Assembly: GCA_958295925.1 (NCBI GenBank)
Contig: CATQHL010000001.1
Location: 1,747,753-1,811,752, forward strand
Origin: an uncultured Acidimicrobiales bacterium
GTDB taxonomy: Bacteria > Actinomycetota > Acidimicrobiia > Acidimicrobiales > CATQHL01
DNA length: 64,000 nt
Reading direction: 5' to 3'
A program made the position numbers and the translations under genes. The notes under the pieces were generated by a model, which did no database searches, was not told the origin of the DNA, and saw only the letters and a program-made list of their open reading frames with translations. Below, piece after piece: positions 33,561 to 42,868 of the stretch; within the stretch, counting starts at the first letter, position 1, and each line of letters begins with the position of its first letter.

Positions 33561-34883
33561 TCAACGGTCGAGGTCGTCGGGGCTAATGCGTTCAACTCTT
33601 GATAGTAACATTTTTCTCATTCCCTCAATTGTTCTATCAATCTGCCTAATAATCGGGATCAGATGCTCTCTTGGGTCTTCATTCCTGCGAAGTGTTCTAG
33701 CAAATTCTTCAAGCTTCGCCCTATCGGAGTGAATGCTCTTGATGTAATACGCAACATCAGAAAAATTCCTCGCTGATTGCATGTTTGAGGTAACACCAAA
33801 CACCTCATCTAGACTTGGTGGAAATTCAAGCTCAACTCCCCACCATCTCTCTCTATACTCGTACTCGGAAATGAGCGAAGTGTTCAATTCGATTTCGCGC
33901 CTGGCTCTTAGCAGCGAGATTCCAACGTTACCTTCTGCATGTTTTCCGTGTGGAATATTTCTATTATTCATATGACGCGTTATCCAGGGTACGTAAGGCT
34001 TACCTTCCACTGCTTTCTCATGTGCGATGGCTTCATCTGAAGCAGTTGTAAATCTAGTGTGAACCTCATGCTTTCTCCCTTTGTATTCTATTGTTGAAGT
34101 AATCTCCCACTCGTCCCCAGTATGGCAAAACATGGCCTTATCATGAAAGGGTGGGGGCGTTGAGCTAGGTGAAGTAAGATAAATTGGGTCATTTACTCGA
34201 ACATGAATATCGGTGTCGGGACTACTTGGTGAGGACTCGACGAAGTTCGCTAAGCGGATGCGGACAAAATCGCCCGGGGTCAATGCCTCAGCAATATATT
34301 TTCGAAAAATTCTTCCTAACACGTATTCCGATTTAGGTATCATAGTTTCCGCGTTCTCCCACATGCAGCGATCAAGCTTGGACCAAACAACTAGAGTGCC
34401 CGAACCACCAATAGTGTGTGCGGCTTGGTACCAGATACCGGGGAAGGAAGCCAATTCAGGGTCAGGGCTTGTCGTTAGCATCCATTTTTCTGTTTCGTCG
34501 ACATCCAAGTAGCTGTATATTGGCGAGGTTCTGTCGCATTGCCAAGTCCAGACTTCAACCCTTTTACACTGAGAAATAGATGAATCAAGCAACCCCATCC
34601 CAAAGTGCACAATTTCTGAACGATCATATTGATGAGTCCCGTTGCCGAACTGAAGAGCCATCTTAAGTTCGCGAGAATTCATTCCCTTACCGTTGTCCAA
34701 GACAGCTATTTGATGTATCTCCCGATGATTTTGCACGCCAACTACATTTTTGTCGCAGCAGAGAATTTCAATGTGAGTAGCATCGGCTTGGATAGAGTTG
34801 TCTATCAATTCTGCTAAAGCATAAGTAGTGTTCTTGCAACAATAGTCGCTCTGATCTGTTTTCCCCAAAGATGCTGAAATCAC
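33561..34883 (-). CDS. Truncated GHKL ATPase-like paralogue with damaged lid
   Basis: A 440-residue relative of the 628-residue GHKL protein at 38371-40257, alignable nearly throughout. It has the N box AELIDNSIQA (24-33) and DNGKGM (63-68), but the ATP lid reads SEIVHFGMGL (89-98) where the paralogue has SGIGRFGMGL, so two glycines are lost. The C-terminal 180 residues of the paralogue and its first 25 are missing. It is AT-rich, unlike the flanking PQQ gene. Its GTG start overlaps the stop of a small upstream open frame in the 145-base gap (34884-35028). It is probably a decaying or repurposed copy. Confidence 0.7.
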   Translation of the reverse strand: MISASLGKTDQSDYCCKNTTYALAELIDNSIQADATHIEILCCDKNVVGVQNHREIHQIAVLDNGKGMNSRELKMALQFGNGTHQYDRSEIVHFGMGLLDSSISQCKRVEVWTWQCDRTSPIYSYLDVDETEKWMLTTSPDPELASFPGIWYQAAHTIGGSGTLVVWSKLDRCMWENAETMIPKSEYVLGRIFRKYIAEALTPGDFVRIRLANFVESSPSSPDTDIHVRVNDPIYLTSPSSTPPPFHDKAMFCHTGDEWEITSTIEYKGRKHEVHTRFTTASDEAIAHEKAVEGKPYVPWITRHMNNRNIPHGKHAEGNVGISLLRARREIELNTSLISEYEYRERWWGVELEFPPSLDEVFGVTSNMQSARNFSDVAYYIKSIHSDRAKLEEFARTLRRNEDPREHLIPIIRQIDRTIEGMRKMLLSRVERISPDDLDR

Positions 34884-35028
34884 AGTGCGTTCACTCTCTT
34901 AGTCGTTACAGTCATCGCTTGCGGCTTTTGCAGCGTTAGTGACTTACCCATTGCGGCCTTGACGACACCGGAGGCATTGTCGTCATCTCCTTTGAGGGTT
35001 TGGTTTGTGCTTGCCCAATTTCAGCGAG

Positions 35029-37308
35029 TTAGTTCGGGTGCTTGACTTCGAGTGAAAACAACTCTGGGTGTTCAGACATGCACTGGACGGTTGCCCCGCT
35101 GAGAGGAACCTCCCGATCATCCTTAAACACTCGCAGGCGGTCTTCCAGGGAAAGCATCCAGGCAGTGAGGAAGACGGGGACGGCAGCCATTCTCATTCCT
35201 ACCGGAGGCGAGAGAAGCAGGGTGTGCAGCTGCTTAAGGGGCAGGCGCCTTTGCGTGTGGGCGGCGGCCTCCGAGTCGACGATGTGCCAGGCGGGGCGCA
35301 GCGAGGGTTCGGTTGGTTTGCCGAACGCCATAGCGCCGCGCCGCCGATCGTAGCGGTGCAGGCCTGTTTGATGAAGCACCGAACGATACATGGCCAGTTT
35401 CTGAGGGTATTTCTTTCCGGTGGAGTCAAAGCCGAGGTCTTTCTTGTCGTGTTGCTCCACCATTGCGTTAAGCAGTTTGGTGCGCGTCGATGTGCCCTGG
35501 GTAGTTAGCCCCGGCCAGCGGTTGAGCATCTCGTTGCGCATCTCGGGAGTGCACGGGTAGGCGATGTCCGCCACCTGCGAGATCGTTTCGCTGCGGGGAC
35601 GGGCGGGGAGTTCCAGGTTTCCATTTCGCCCGTTCAGCGGCTCCCCTGTTTGCGTGTCGTGTCCGTGTGGGCCTGTCGACTTGACGCTCAGGCCTTCTGA
35701 GCCATCGCCAACGTGGCTGAGCAGCACCCAGCGGCAGTTGGCCGGGCTGAAGGCTTCGTCTGCCGCTGAGCGCAGGGCGGCTCGGGCGTCGTCCAGCCGC
35801 TTGGCGAAATCGCGGTTGTGTGGCTGCGACCTGCAGGCTTCGGTGAGCTGGGTGACTTTGCTTGCCGGGGCGAGCAGCGTCGACAGGTCATCGGGGATGA
35901 CGGCCAGCGTCGGCTTGCCTGCCGGGGTGCACTGACACAGTGGAGGGGGCTCCGATTGGTGGCCCACCATCAGCAGCACCTTCCCGTCGTATTTTGAGGC
36001 GGGGTTGAGCTCCGGCACCGGATCGCCGCCGAGCGCGTAGTCGAAGGAGAAGACCCGTATCAGGTCGTGCTCGGCGCTGTGACGGGCGGCGATGGCGGGT
36101 TGCAGCGGCCGAACGTCTTCGAGCAGCGTGAGAAGGGCTTGCAATTCGGGCTGATTGAGGCCTGTGGCGAGTCTGTTACTGTCACGCCCCGCATTGTCGT
36201 ACCCCGTATGCGACTGGCTGGCTACGGCAGATGAGGTGAGCGTCTGCCCTGGCAGATCGCCGCTGATTGCATTTGTCGCCCGCAGGTTGCCGCCAATTGA
36301 AGGCGCCGATTGGCAGCCCAGGTCAAAGGTGATTGAACTGGTGGAGGGCAACGCAAGCCAGGTCTCGACGCCGGGTGCCCGGTTTGCGTAGTTGTCGTTG
36401 AGAATCAACTCGGCGGTGCGGCCTGGTGCGTCCGACCAGGAGAGCGTGTGGTCGTCGCCATTTTCGGCAAGTTCAAGGTCGGGCCACTTGCAAGCCTGCT
36501 GTTCGAGTGAGAGCAGGATCTCGCTCTCTGTGACTTTGAAGACCCTCCCAGGCGCGCCCGGCTCGGTGGCGAGGCGGTTGACGGAGATTGAATTCCCCGC
36601 AAGAGGGCTGCGGCTGGCGAAGTCGAGGGATGCGTGGGCGACGATCTCCGACGGCAGACCGAACTTCTGGCCGAGGTTGAATCGGTAGAACCCGCGCGTG
36701 TCGGAGTGCTTAATCAGCTGCAGGCAGCGGAGCGGGCTTTCGAGGAGTTCCTCAAACGACAGTGTCCAGCGATCTTTGCTCGTCAGCGGAGGTGCGTAGG
36801 TCAGCAGCATCGTACCGAGGTCTATTCTGATGGTACGTGGAGACGGACGCTTCCAGGGCGTATCCGCAAGTTTCTTGTTCACGGCCAACTCAAGCTCGTC
36901 CTTGGAGAACTCGGTGTTCCCCAACTCGTTGAACGCCAGCCACCAGGCCGGAATGGTGCATTTGGGCGACATCATCCGCCAATGCAGCAGCCAAAGTGAG
37001 GAGAGGTCTTCCACGAAGCGATCCCAACCCCGCTCTCCCAGAAGTTTGTGGCCGAAGCGCGTCGGGAGCACCCTTCTTGGCGTAGTCGGCTGCCGTTGGC
37101 CCTCGCTGAGGATTTTTGCCGCCAACCCCCAGGTGCGGATGGCGTTGACCATGTTTATTCCGACGCCAAGTCGCACCGGACGGTCCTCAGCAAAGTAGAC
37201 GTAAGGATCGCGATCGGCAGCCGTAAAAGCCTTGCGGAACCACCCGTAGCGCGGCCCGAAACCGTCGTGGAGTCGAAAAGCCCGCTGCGCGGCGTCGACG
37301 AGTTTCAT
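35029..37308 (-). CDS. SspB (DUF4007)-SspC chimera lacking the ATPase domain
   Basis: A 759-residue intact frame. Residues 1-310 are homologous to the DUF4007 protein at 46580-47656 (shared PRYGWFRKA, LWLLHWRMMSP, WWLAFN). Residues about 385-755 match residues 518-866 of the large ATPase at 42861-46475 (shared AARHSA, LRVF or IRVF, IRNEIL or MRNEML, LKPAW or LRPAW, SPPxGM). The P-loop part and last third of the ATPase are absent, and residues 311-384 form a low-complexity linker. It looks like an internal deletion that joined sspB to sspC in a second copy of the cassette, yet the frame is open throughout and is moderately GC-rich. Confidence 0.75.
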   Translation of the reverse strand: MKLVDAAQRAFRLHDGFGPRYGWFRKAFTAADRDPYVYFAEDRPVRLGVGINMVNAIRTWGLAAKILSEGQRQPTTPRRVLPTRFGHKLLGERGWDRFVEDLSSLWLLHWRMMSPKCTIPAWWLAFNELGNTEFSKDELELAVNKKLADTPWKRPSPRTIRIDLGTMLLTYAPPLTSKDRWTLSFEELLESPLRCLQLIKHSDTRGFYRFNLGQKFGLPSEIVAHASLDFASRSPLAGNSISVNRLATEPGAPGRVFKVTESEILLSLEQQACKWPDLELAENGDDHTLSWSDAPGRTAELILNDNYANRAPGVETWLALPSTSSITFDLGCQSAPSIGGNLRATNAISGDLPGQTLTSSAVASQSHTGYDNAGRDSNRLATGLNQPELQALLTLLEDVRPLQPAIAARHSAEHDLIRVFSFDYALGGDPVPELNPASKYDGKVLLMVGHQSEPPPLCQCTPAGKPTLAVIPDDLSTLLAPASKVTQLTEACRSQPHNRDFAKRLDDARAALRSAADEAFSPANCRWVLLSHVGDGSEGLSVKSTGPHGHDTQTGEPLNGRNGNLELPARPRSETISQVADIAYPCTPEMRNEMLNRWPGLTTQGTSTRTKLLNAMVEQHDKKDLGFDSTGKKYPQKLAMYRSVLHQTGLHRYDRRRGAMAFGKPTEPSLRPAWHIVDSEAAAHTQRRLPLKQLHTLLLSPPVGMRMAAVPVFLTAWMLSLEDRLRVFKDDREVPLSGATVQCMSEHPELFSLEVKHPN

Positions 37309-37439
37309 CTAGGAAACCTGCGGTCTTGTGGCAGGAGGTGCTCTGTGGTCACGCCTCCAAGCTAGTCAATAGCTATGACAGGTTCCCGGTTTGATCTCAA
37401 GAAAGGTTCCAGTTTGACTGCTTGCGAAAGGAAGCCCCC

Positions 37440-38381
37440 TCAACTCTTGCGTACGATGATTTCGCTGTAATTTGGCCTGATGTACTCGTAACGCTCTGGG
37501 AGGAAGTGTCTCAGCCAGCGAATAATCGTTTGCCAAGCACGCGTAGCGTCGTGATATTCTAACACTAATTGATTTTGGAGAAAGTTGCGTACCTCTCCGA
37601 ATCGTCGTGAGTCAGAAATGAATCTGTCCACACTGTTAAAGATCGGTGTTGTCAACAATGTAGCACCAATTGTCTTGTTGAATTCATCCAGGTTGAGTCC
37701 GGGCAAGGGGCGCAATATCAAGAGATCAGACTCGCCCACAGTGCGCGTGGTAATTGGCATGTTGTCTACAAAATCTGACTGATATATTTTGAATAGATCT
37801 GAGGGATTTCTCAATCCTGGAATCCAATCGATTAGAGGAACTGGGGCGGTTGACATCGAAGCAGAATATATTGAAGAAATGGGAGGCTTGCAGTCTGAAT
37901 TCCAATCTGATGCAACTCTTTGAAACATCTCATATAGATCTTGATCTACTTGAACTGCAGACTCAAACAATTTGTGCTCAAATTCACTTACAACGTTGTC
38001 AGGCAGCTGCACAGGAATTAGCAATTCAAAGTTGGGCATGGCCGACCAACCAAGTCCAGAATCTGTCAGATTTGCTGAACCTACAAAGACGATGGAGTCT
38101 CCTCTGTAGTATTTGGCATGAAGATCCTGGCGCAGCCAAAGGCTGCCACCATGATCTGAAACAATATTGAACACTTCCAAATCGCAGACACCTGATGCAA
38201 TTTCTTCTGAATGCCAGCGCGTTACGCACTTTAGTGCAGCTGTTGCCGTAAGATTCTTGAGTAGTCGCTTGAGGGCTACAGTCTTTATGAATGGTGCTAC
38301 AAGAAAAACTTCCGATGATGACGCTGAACAAAGGTGGAGGAGATCAGTGCCGGGCGTCAAAGGCATGCACTCACTGATCAT
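37440..38381 (-). CDS. Phospholipase D-like nuclease, SspFGH-type module
   Basis: A 313-residue protein with one PLD motif, HAKYYRGD (H88, K90, D95) followed by GSANLTDSGLGW. Such single-motif proteins act as nucleases, often as dimers. It is AT-rich. It overlaps the GHKL gene by 11 bases and ends the operon that starts with the Ssp genes, so it is the probable DNA-cutting effector. A 131-base gap without features separates it from the chimera gene. I do not assign a letter within SspFGH. Confidence 0.78.
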   Translation of the reverse strand: MISECMPLTPGTDLLHLCSASSSEVFLVAPFIKTVALKRLLKNLTATAALKCVTRWHSEEIASGVCDLEVFNIVSDHGGSLWLRQDLHAKYYRGDSIVFVGSANLTDSGLGWSAMPNFELLIPVQLPDNVVSEFEHKLFESAVQVDQDLYEMFQRVASDWNSDCKPPISSIYSASMSTAPVPLIDWIPGLRNPSDLFKIYQSDFVDNMPITTRTVGESDLLILRPLPGLNLDEFNKTIGATLLTTPIFNSVDRFISDSRRFGEVRNFLQNQLVLEYHDATRAWQTIIRWLRHFLPERYEYIRPNYSEIIVRKS

Positions 38382-40257
38382 CTCTTAGGAACAGAGCGGC
38401 GAATTGGCCCCATTGGTATCGGATATCCTGAATCGTTTGCTTTTTTGCTGGCGGGTCTGATTCGTCCTCAAAACGCGCCCAAGCCATCAATAATAGTTTC
38501 AGACCTTGATTTGCCTTGTTTAGTCTATCCTGCAGTTTATCTCTAGCCAAAGATGCGTCTTTAGATCCGTTTTCTGCCTCTGAATATGTGATTGTCTCAT
38601 CTTCAAGGACTTCCACAAGATTTTCGTACGCAGGATGACCAGTGTTAAGCTTTATTAGAATTTCACCGGCTACAGGCTTGACTGCAAAAAAATTGCTCCC
38701 ATCCAAATTTTCATGCGTAAAAATGTATTTTATGTCTGATGAAATGGTCTTTGCAGCTAGCATTTTTGAATCAGATGGGGATCGACCTGAGTCAATGAGT
38801 GCTTCTTCTAAATCCCTTTCCCTTTCTTGGCTTGACAGTATTTCTTCTTTGTCGCTAGTTCCTTGATATCCTTGTCTTTGTCGTTCTCGGGTAATATCGG
38901 TCGCTGTTCTTTCAGGGCCATTTTGATCAGGCTTCTTTCGATATTGTCCCTTACTTTGAGCTCGGAGAAGGCTGCGCATTTGGGAGATTCGACGCTTAAT
39001 TAAGTGAATAATCTGCACCAATGGTTCCCTCGGGTCTTCGTCTTCATTGAATATTTCGTGCAAATCTCCGAGTTTATCGTTCTCTGAAAGGATTTTCTCA
39101 ATTTCAGAGGCAACATCAGTGAAGTTTCGGGCGGACTGTTTATTATTTGTGACACCAAAAATTTCGTCTAGTGATGGTGGAAATTCGAGTTCCACTCCCC
39201 ACCAGCGGTCGCGTGGTTCAGATTGGCCCACTAATGATGTCTCAAGTTCGAGTTCTCGGTCTGCTCTAAGCAGGGAAACTCCAACATTATCCTTTGCATG
39301 CTTCCCGAAAGGTGTACTTCCGGGATTTATACGGTTGCGAACTTCGTATTTTGCAAGCGTAAATCTGATGATTATCTCGTGTTTCTCATTATTGTGCAGT
39401 ATAGTATTTTTAACTGTCCATTTATCTCCATGTTTTTCAAACATTGCTGAGCTGTTATATGGTTCTGGTGTTGAGCTTGGAACCATAAGATATATTGGGT
39501 CGTTTACGTTTACGAATTTATCAATATTGTCCTTGTTGGCCGCTTCAGAGACATCTTCCACGAAGCTTGCAAGGCGAATTTTAACTTTGTCTTCCCTAAT
39601 AAATCTTCTGTACATGCGACCAATAGCGTATTCTGAATGCTTTAGGATAGCTCTTGCAGTTTTCCACATACAGCGATCCAAATTTGACCAAACTACCAAC
39701 GTACCTGAAGCACCTAGAGTTTTAGCGACATGTCGCCATATTTTAGGGATAGAAGATATTATTGGGGCAGGAATAGTCGATAGTGTTCCATTTGTTACTT
39801 CATCAATACTAATGTAGCTGTACAGGGGTGAGGATCTGTCGCCTTGCCATGTCCAAACCTCGACTTTTCGACACTGCGATATTGAAGAGCTAGGGAGACC
39901 CATGCCAAATCTTCCGATTCCCGAACGATCCGTTAGATAGTTACCGTTACCAAATTGGAGCGCAATACGCAGTTCGTGAGCATTCATTCCTTTGCCATTA
40001 TCTAGTACGCCTATTTGGTGAATGTTTCGATTAGCTTTCTTTCCAATAATTCTTCTTTCACAACAGAGCACTTCTACGCGTGAAGCACCTGCTTGAATTG
40101 AGTTGTCTACTAGTTCCGCCAATGCATAGGTAGTGTTTCTGTAACCACTGTCGCGCAAAGCATTAACAGCCAGTGCTGCTGGGATTAGATTGAATTCCCC
40201 TTCGGAGTCGTTTTTACTATTTTCTTCCGAGGGCGAATTTGCAAATTTACTTGTCAT
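38371..40257 (-). CDS. GHKL (HSP90-like) ATPase, SspFGH-type module
   Basis: A 628-residue protein with a complete GHKL ATP site: N box AELVDNSIQA (48-57), DNGKGM (86-91) and lid SGIGRFGMGLPSSS (112-125). Beyond residue 440 lies a charged region and a C-terminal helical domain. It is AT-rich. The ATG overlaps the helicase stop by four bases, and its end overlaps the PLD gene by 11, so the three proteins are made in step. GHKL ATPases of this type act as switches in several defence systems; here it may gate the nuclease. Confidence 0.82.
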   Translation of the reverse strand: MTSKFANSPSEENSKNDSEGEFNLIPAALAVNALRDSGYRNTTYALAELVDNSIQAGASRVEVLCCERRIIGKKANRNIHQIGVLDNGKGMNAHELRIALQFGNGNYLTDRSGIGRFGMGLPSSSISQCRKVEVWTWQGDRSSPLYSYISIDEVTNGTLSTIPAPIISSIPKIWRHVAKTLGASGTLVVWSNLDRCMWKTARAILKHSEYAIGRMYRRFIREDKVKIRLASFVEDVSEAANKDNIDKFVNVNDPIYLMVPSSTPEPYNSSAMFEKHGDKWTVKNTILHNNEKHEIIIRFTLAKYEVRNRINPGSTPFGKHAKDNVGVSLLRADRELELETSLVGQSEPRDRWWGVELEFPPSLDEIFGVTNNKQSARNFTDVASEIEKILSENDKLGDLHEIFNEDEDPREPLVQIIHLIKRRISQMRSLLRAQSKGQYRKKPDQNGPERTATDITRERQRQGYQGTSDKEEILSSQERERDLEEALIDSGRSPSDSKMLAAKTISSDIKYIFTHENLDGSNFFAVKPVAGEILIKLNTGHPAYENLVEVLEDETITYSEAENGSKDASLARDKLQDRLNKANQGLKLLLMAWARFEDESDPPAKKQTIQDIRYQWGQFAALFLRDDQ

Positions 40258-41975
40258 TGCGCAGCCTTTCTGTATATTTCTCCGTGAATTGTTGGAATTT
40301 TCTGTTCATTTTTCCACACATCTTCCCAATTTACGAATGCTTCAGTCATGTCTCTGAAACCAGGTAATTGGGTGTCGACTATGGTTACGATTTCCGCTTC
40401 GGAATTACCGTCTGCTAGCGTCCCACGGATTGCTCTTCCCACCATTTGGCTGTATAAGACAAGAGATTTTGTAGGCCGGGCAATTACTTCCGCACTCGTA
40501 CGCGGGGCGTCGAATCCCGCAGTCAGAACTCCATAATTGCATAGAACCATTGGTTCTGAGTCGTCGCTCTTGTATGAATGTATAATGTGTTGTCTCTCTT
40601 GTTTCTCGGTTTCGTAGCTAATCGACGCGGCCCAAATTCCTCGTGCTCGAAGCACAGTTGCTAGAAGCTTGGCGTGTTGGACTGTCGCCGCAAAAAGTAG
40701 GATTCGCTTGTGGCGACTTGCCAACTCCTCCACAGAATCCACTATGAGCATGTTCCGTTGCACGCTTTCGGATAAAGACTTGAGAATTGTCTCAGGTATC
40801 TCTAATGCTGTAGCAAGACGCTTGATCTGGTAGTTGCTCAGGGATGTACCATTAACAAATGGTAACGAACGAAATTTCGGATTAGCAAGGTAACCCTCAG
40901 AAATCAAGTGTTCCACAGGATTATCGAAACCCTCAGTTTTAAGAGTGACTTTGTTGTAGTTAAAGAAATTTGCTAGCTTTTCGTCTTCATAGGGATCGTC
41001 CCAAGTTCTTCCCGGAGTGGCGGTCAGACCCAAGAGATCAGTATGTGTATTCCTTTCAACAAGAAAGTCAAGCAGGAAACTGTAGGTTTCAGCTACCGCT
41101 TGATGCGCCTCGTCTATGACTACCAGAGAAGCACGGTCGGCCAATCGTGTGATAAAGTCGCTGTCCCGTTTAGTTCTTTCGTATAGCTTAGATAAACCAG
41201 CTATCATGAATCCGTCATGAACGTCCTTTATGTCCAAGTTGCGTTCTGCTCCCCAGTAGCGGTACACATCTAAACTTCGATCCCCTAAGTACGACCATGC
41301 TTTCTCAAATTCGTCCGCTGCCTGCTCGCAGAGTTCTTCACTGTAAGCCAACCATACAGCCACGCTTGGTTTGTAATGCAGCAACTCGGTGGCAACTACA
41401 TGCATTGCTGTTCGCGTCTTTCCTGCTCCTGTTGGCATGTGCAATAATACTCGTCTCTTGCCAGACTCAAAAGACCGTAGGACCTCCATCTGCGCTTTGT
41501 GTTGATGCGAAAAGAGTCCATATTGCGGTTCGGCTCTGCGAATTGTTGGAGCTTGCTGTTCAGGCTCTTTCTCATAGGTTGAGACTCCAAAGAATTCAAA
41601 GAGTGAGCGTTCTCTAGACGAGTTCTTACGAATTGAAGCATCAAGGAGTGCTGGAAATGCGCTCTTTGAAGTTGTGAATTCGAGTTTGAGCCGACTGGCC
41701 AGTGACACGGCTTCTTCAGTACGAAGGGAAAGCAGCAGGCGCCTGCGGCTCTCACTGTTTCTCAATAAAGATTCGTGGGAGTGAAGCTGCAGACACAGTT
41801 CCTGCAGCTTTGAAGGGAAGCCAAGTTTCGGGTCGAGTGCTCGAAGGAGACGAACTGCATGTGAGCCGACTAAGTGATGTAAATCCGACTCATCGCATCG
41901 GGCGATCAGTTCGTCAATACTCACTGAGCGCACTGGCTGCGTCACATCAAGGCTCATAGCGCGCACACCGTGCAT
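40254..41975 (-). CDS. DEAH-box helicase (SF2), SspFGH-type module
   Basis: A 573-residue superfamily 2 helicase. Motif I is PTGAGKT (181-187), motif II DEAH (288-291), motif III TAT (318-320) and motif VI QMVGRAIRG near residue 510. The N-terminal 150 residues are a helical domain without a known match. The start overlaps the sspD stop by about 20 bases; a second ATG at codon 7 is also possible. Base composition falls sharply to AT-rich exactly where this gene begins. Confidence 0.85.
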   Translation of the reverse strand: MHGVRAMSLDVTQPVRSVSIDELIARCDESDLHHLVGSHAVRLLRALDPKLGFPSKLQELCLQLHSHESLLRNSESRRRLLLSLRTEEAVSLASRLKLEFTTSKSAFPALLDASIRKNSSRERSLFEFFGVSTYEKEPEQQAPTIRRAEPQYGLFSHQHKAQMEVLRSFESGKRRVLLHMPTGAGKTRTAMHVVATELLHYKPSVAVWLAYSEELCEQAADEFEKAWSYLGDRSLDVYRYWGAERNLDIKDVHDGFMIAGLSKLYERTKRDSDFITRLADRASLVVIDEAHQAVAETYSFLLDFLVERNTHTDLLGLTATPGRTWDDPYEDEKLANFFNYNKVTLKTEGFDNPVEHLISEGYLANPKFRSLPFVNGTSLSNYQIKRLATALEIPETILKSLSESVQRNMLIVDSVEELASRHKRILLFAATVQHAKLLATVLRARGIWAASISYETEKQERQHIIHSYKSDDSEPMVLCNYGVLTAGFDAPRTSAEVIARPTKSLVLYSQMVGRAIRGTLADGNSEAEIVTIVDTQLPGFRDMTEAFVNWEDVWKNEQKIPTIHGEIYRKAAQ

Positions 41976-42868
41976 TGCATTGAGGCGTCCTCCTCGTCGA
42001 GGGCGTCAGAGAGCGCGTCCAACAACGTGAGATTCACCCTCGCAGCCTTCGAGCGCGCCTGGGCGACCTCCTGGCGCTCGAGGATTTCAGAGCGTCTCGC
42101 ACGCAGTTCCACGAGCGTCTCCCCGCCGCTCCAGGTGTACTGACGGCCCTTCATGGCCTGCGATGCGAAGTCGGCGTCGTCGCCTGCGCCGGCGTCTAGC
42201 AGCACCTTTTGCTCAATCGCAACCGCCTGCTCGAACAACTCCGGGTGGCGGTCGGCCAAGCCGATCCACTCCGCCTTGCGCTGAAAGAAACAGAAGTAGC
42301 ACCCCGATCGGGTGCGCCACTCGTAGTAGTCGGGCAGGCCGATCCCCGCATCGGAGAGGATGCGCAGCACATCAGCGTGCTTAATGCCGTCCTCCATGAA
42401 CGGGAAGCGGGTCTGCAGGTTGCCCTTTGTTGAGATGTGGCCTTTGCGGTTCGACTCGTCCGCCCTGATTGCCACGTAGGAGACTGTGGGGTCGTCGCCA
42501 ATCCAGTCCTCGATGGGCTTGATCTTCAGGTTGCGGGTGCACCAGCGCATCTGAGGCGAAGGCAGCGTGCCCCTGAACACCTTGAAGTAGTGGTCGAAGT
42601 CACGCTCGGAGTTCAGCCGCAGGATGGGCCTGCCCAGAATCACCTCCAGGCGGGTGAGGTATTCGTAGGTCTCCGGCAACTCGGCGCCGGTGTCGCAGAA
42701 GAAGTACTCCATCTCCGGCACGCGGTCTCGCATATAGACGGCCAGGGCGCTGGAGTCCTTGCCGCCGGAGATGCCGCAGATGTGGCGCACAGCGCCATTC
42801 TTGGCGGGCCCGGGGCGCGTCGTCAGAGCCGCAACGACACCGCCGGATACATGGACAGGATCAGCCAT
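41954..42868 (-). CDS. sspD: PP-loop sulfurtransferase-type protein, SspD/DndC-like
   Basis: A PAPS-reductase/DndC-family ATP pyrophosphatase that would adenylate the DNA backbone for sulfur insertion. The PP-loop is SGGKDSS (34-40). Cysteines in MRWCTRN and RSGCYFCFF, plus QCTVCAL at the very C-terminus, could hold an iron-sulfur cluster. ATG 42868 is preferred because it overlaps the sspC stop by eight bases (ATGGCTGA arrangement); the longer frame starts at 42910. The protein is 304 residues. The neighbours SspA, SspB and SspC support the assignment. Confidence 0.85.
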   Translation of the reverse strand: MADPVHVSGGVVAALTTRPGPAKNGAVRHICGISGGKDSSALAVYMRDRVPEMEYFFCDTGAELPETYEYLTRLEVILGRPILRLNSERDFDHYFKVFRGTLPSPQMRWCTRNLKIKPIEDWIGDDPTVSYVAIRADESNRKGHISTKGNLQTRFPFMEDGIKHADVLRILSDAGIGLPDYYEWRTRSGCYFCFFQRKAEWIGLADRHPELFEQAVAIEQKVLLDAGAGDDADFASQAMKGRQYTWSGGETLVELRARRSEILERQEVAQARSKAARVNLTLLDALSDALDEEDASMQCTVCAL

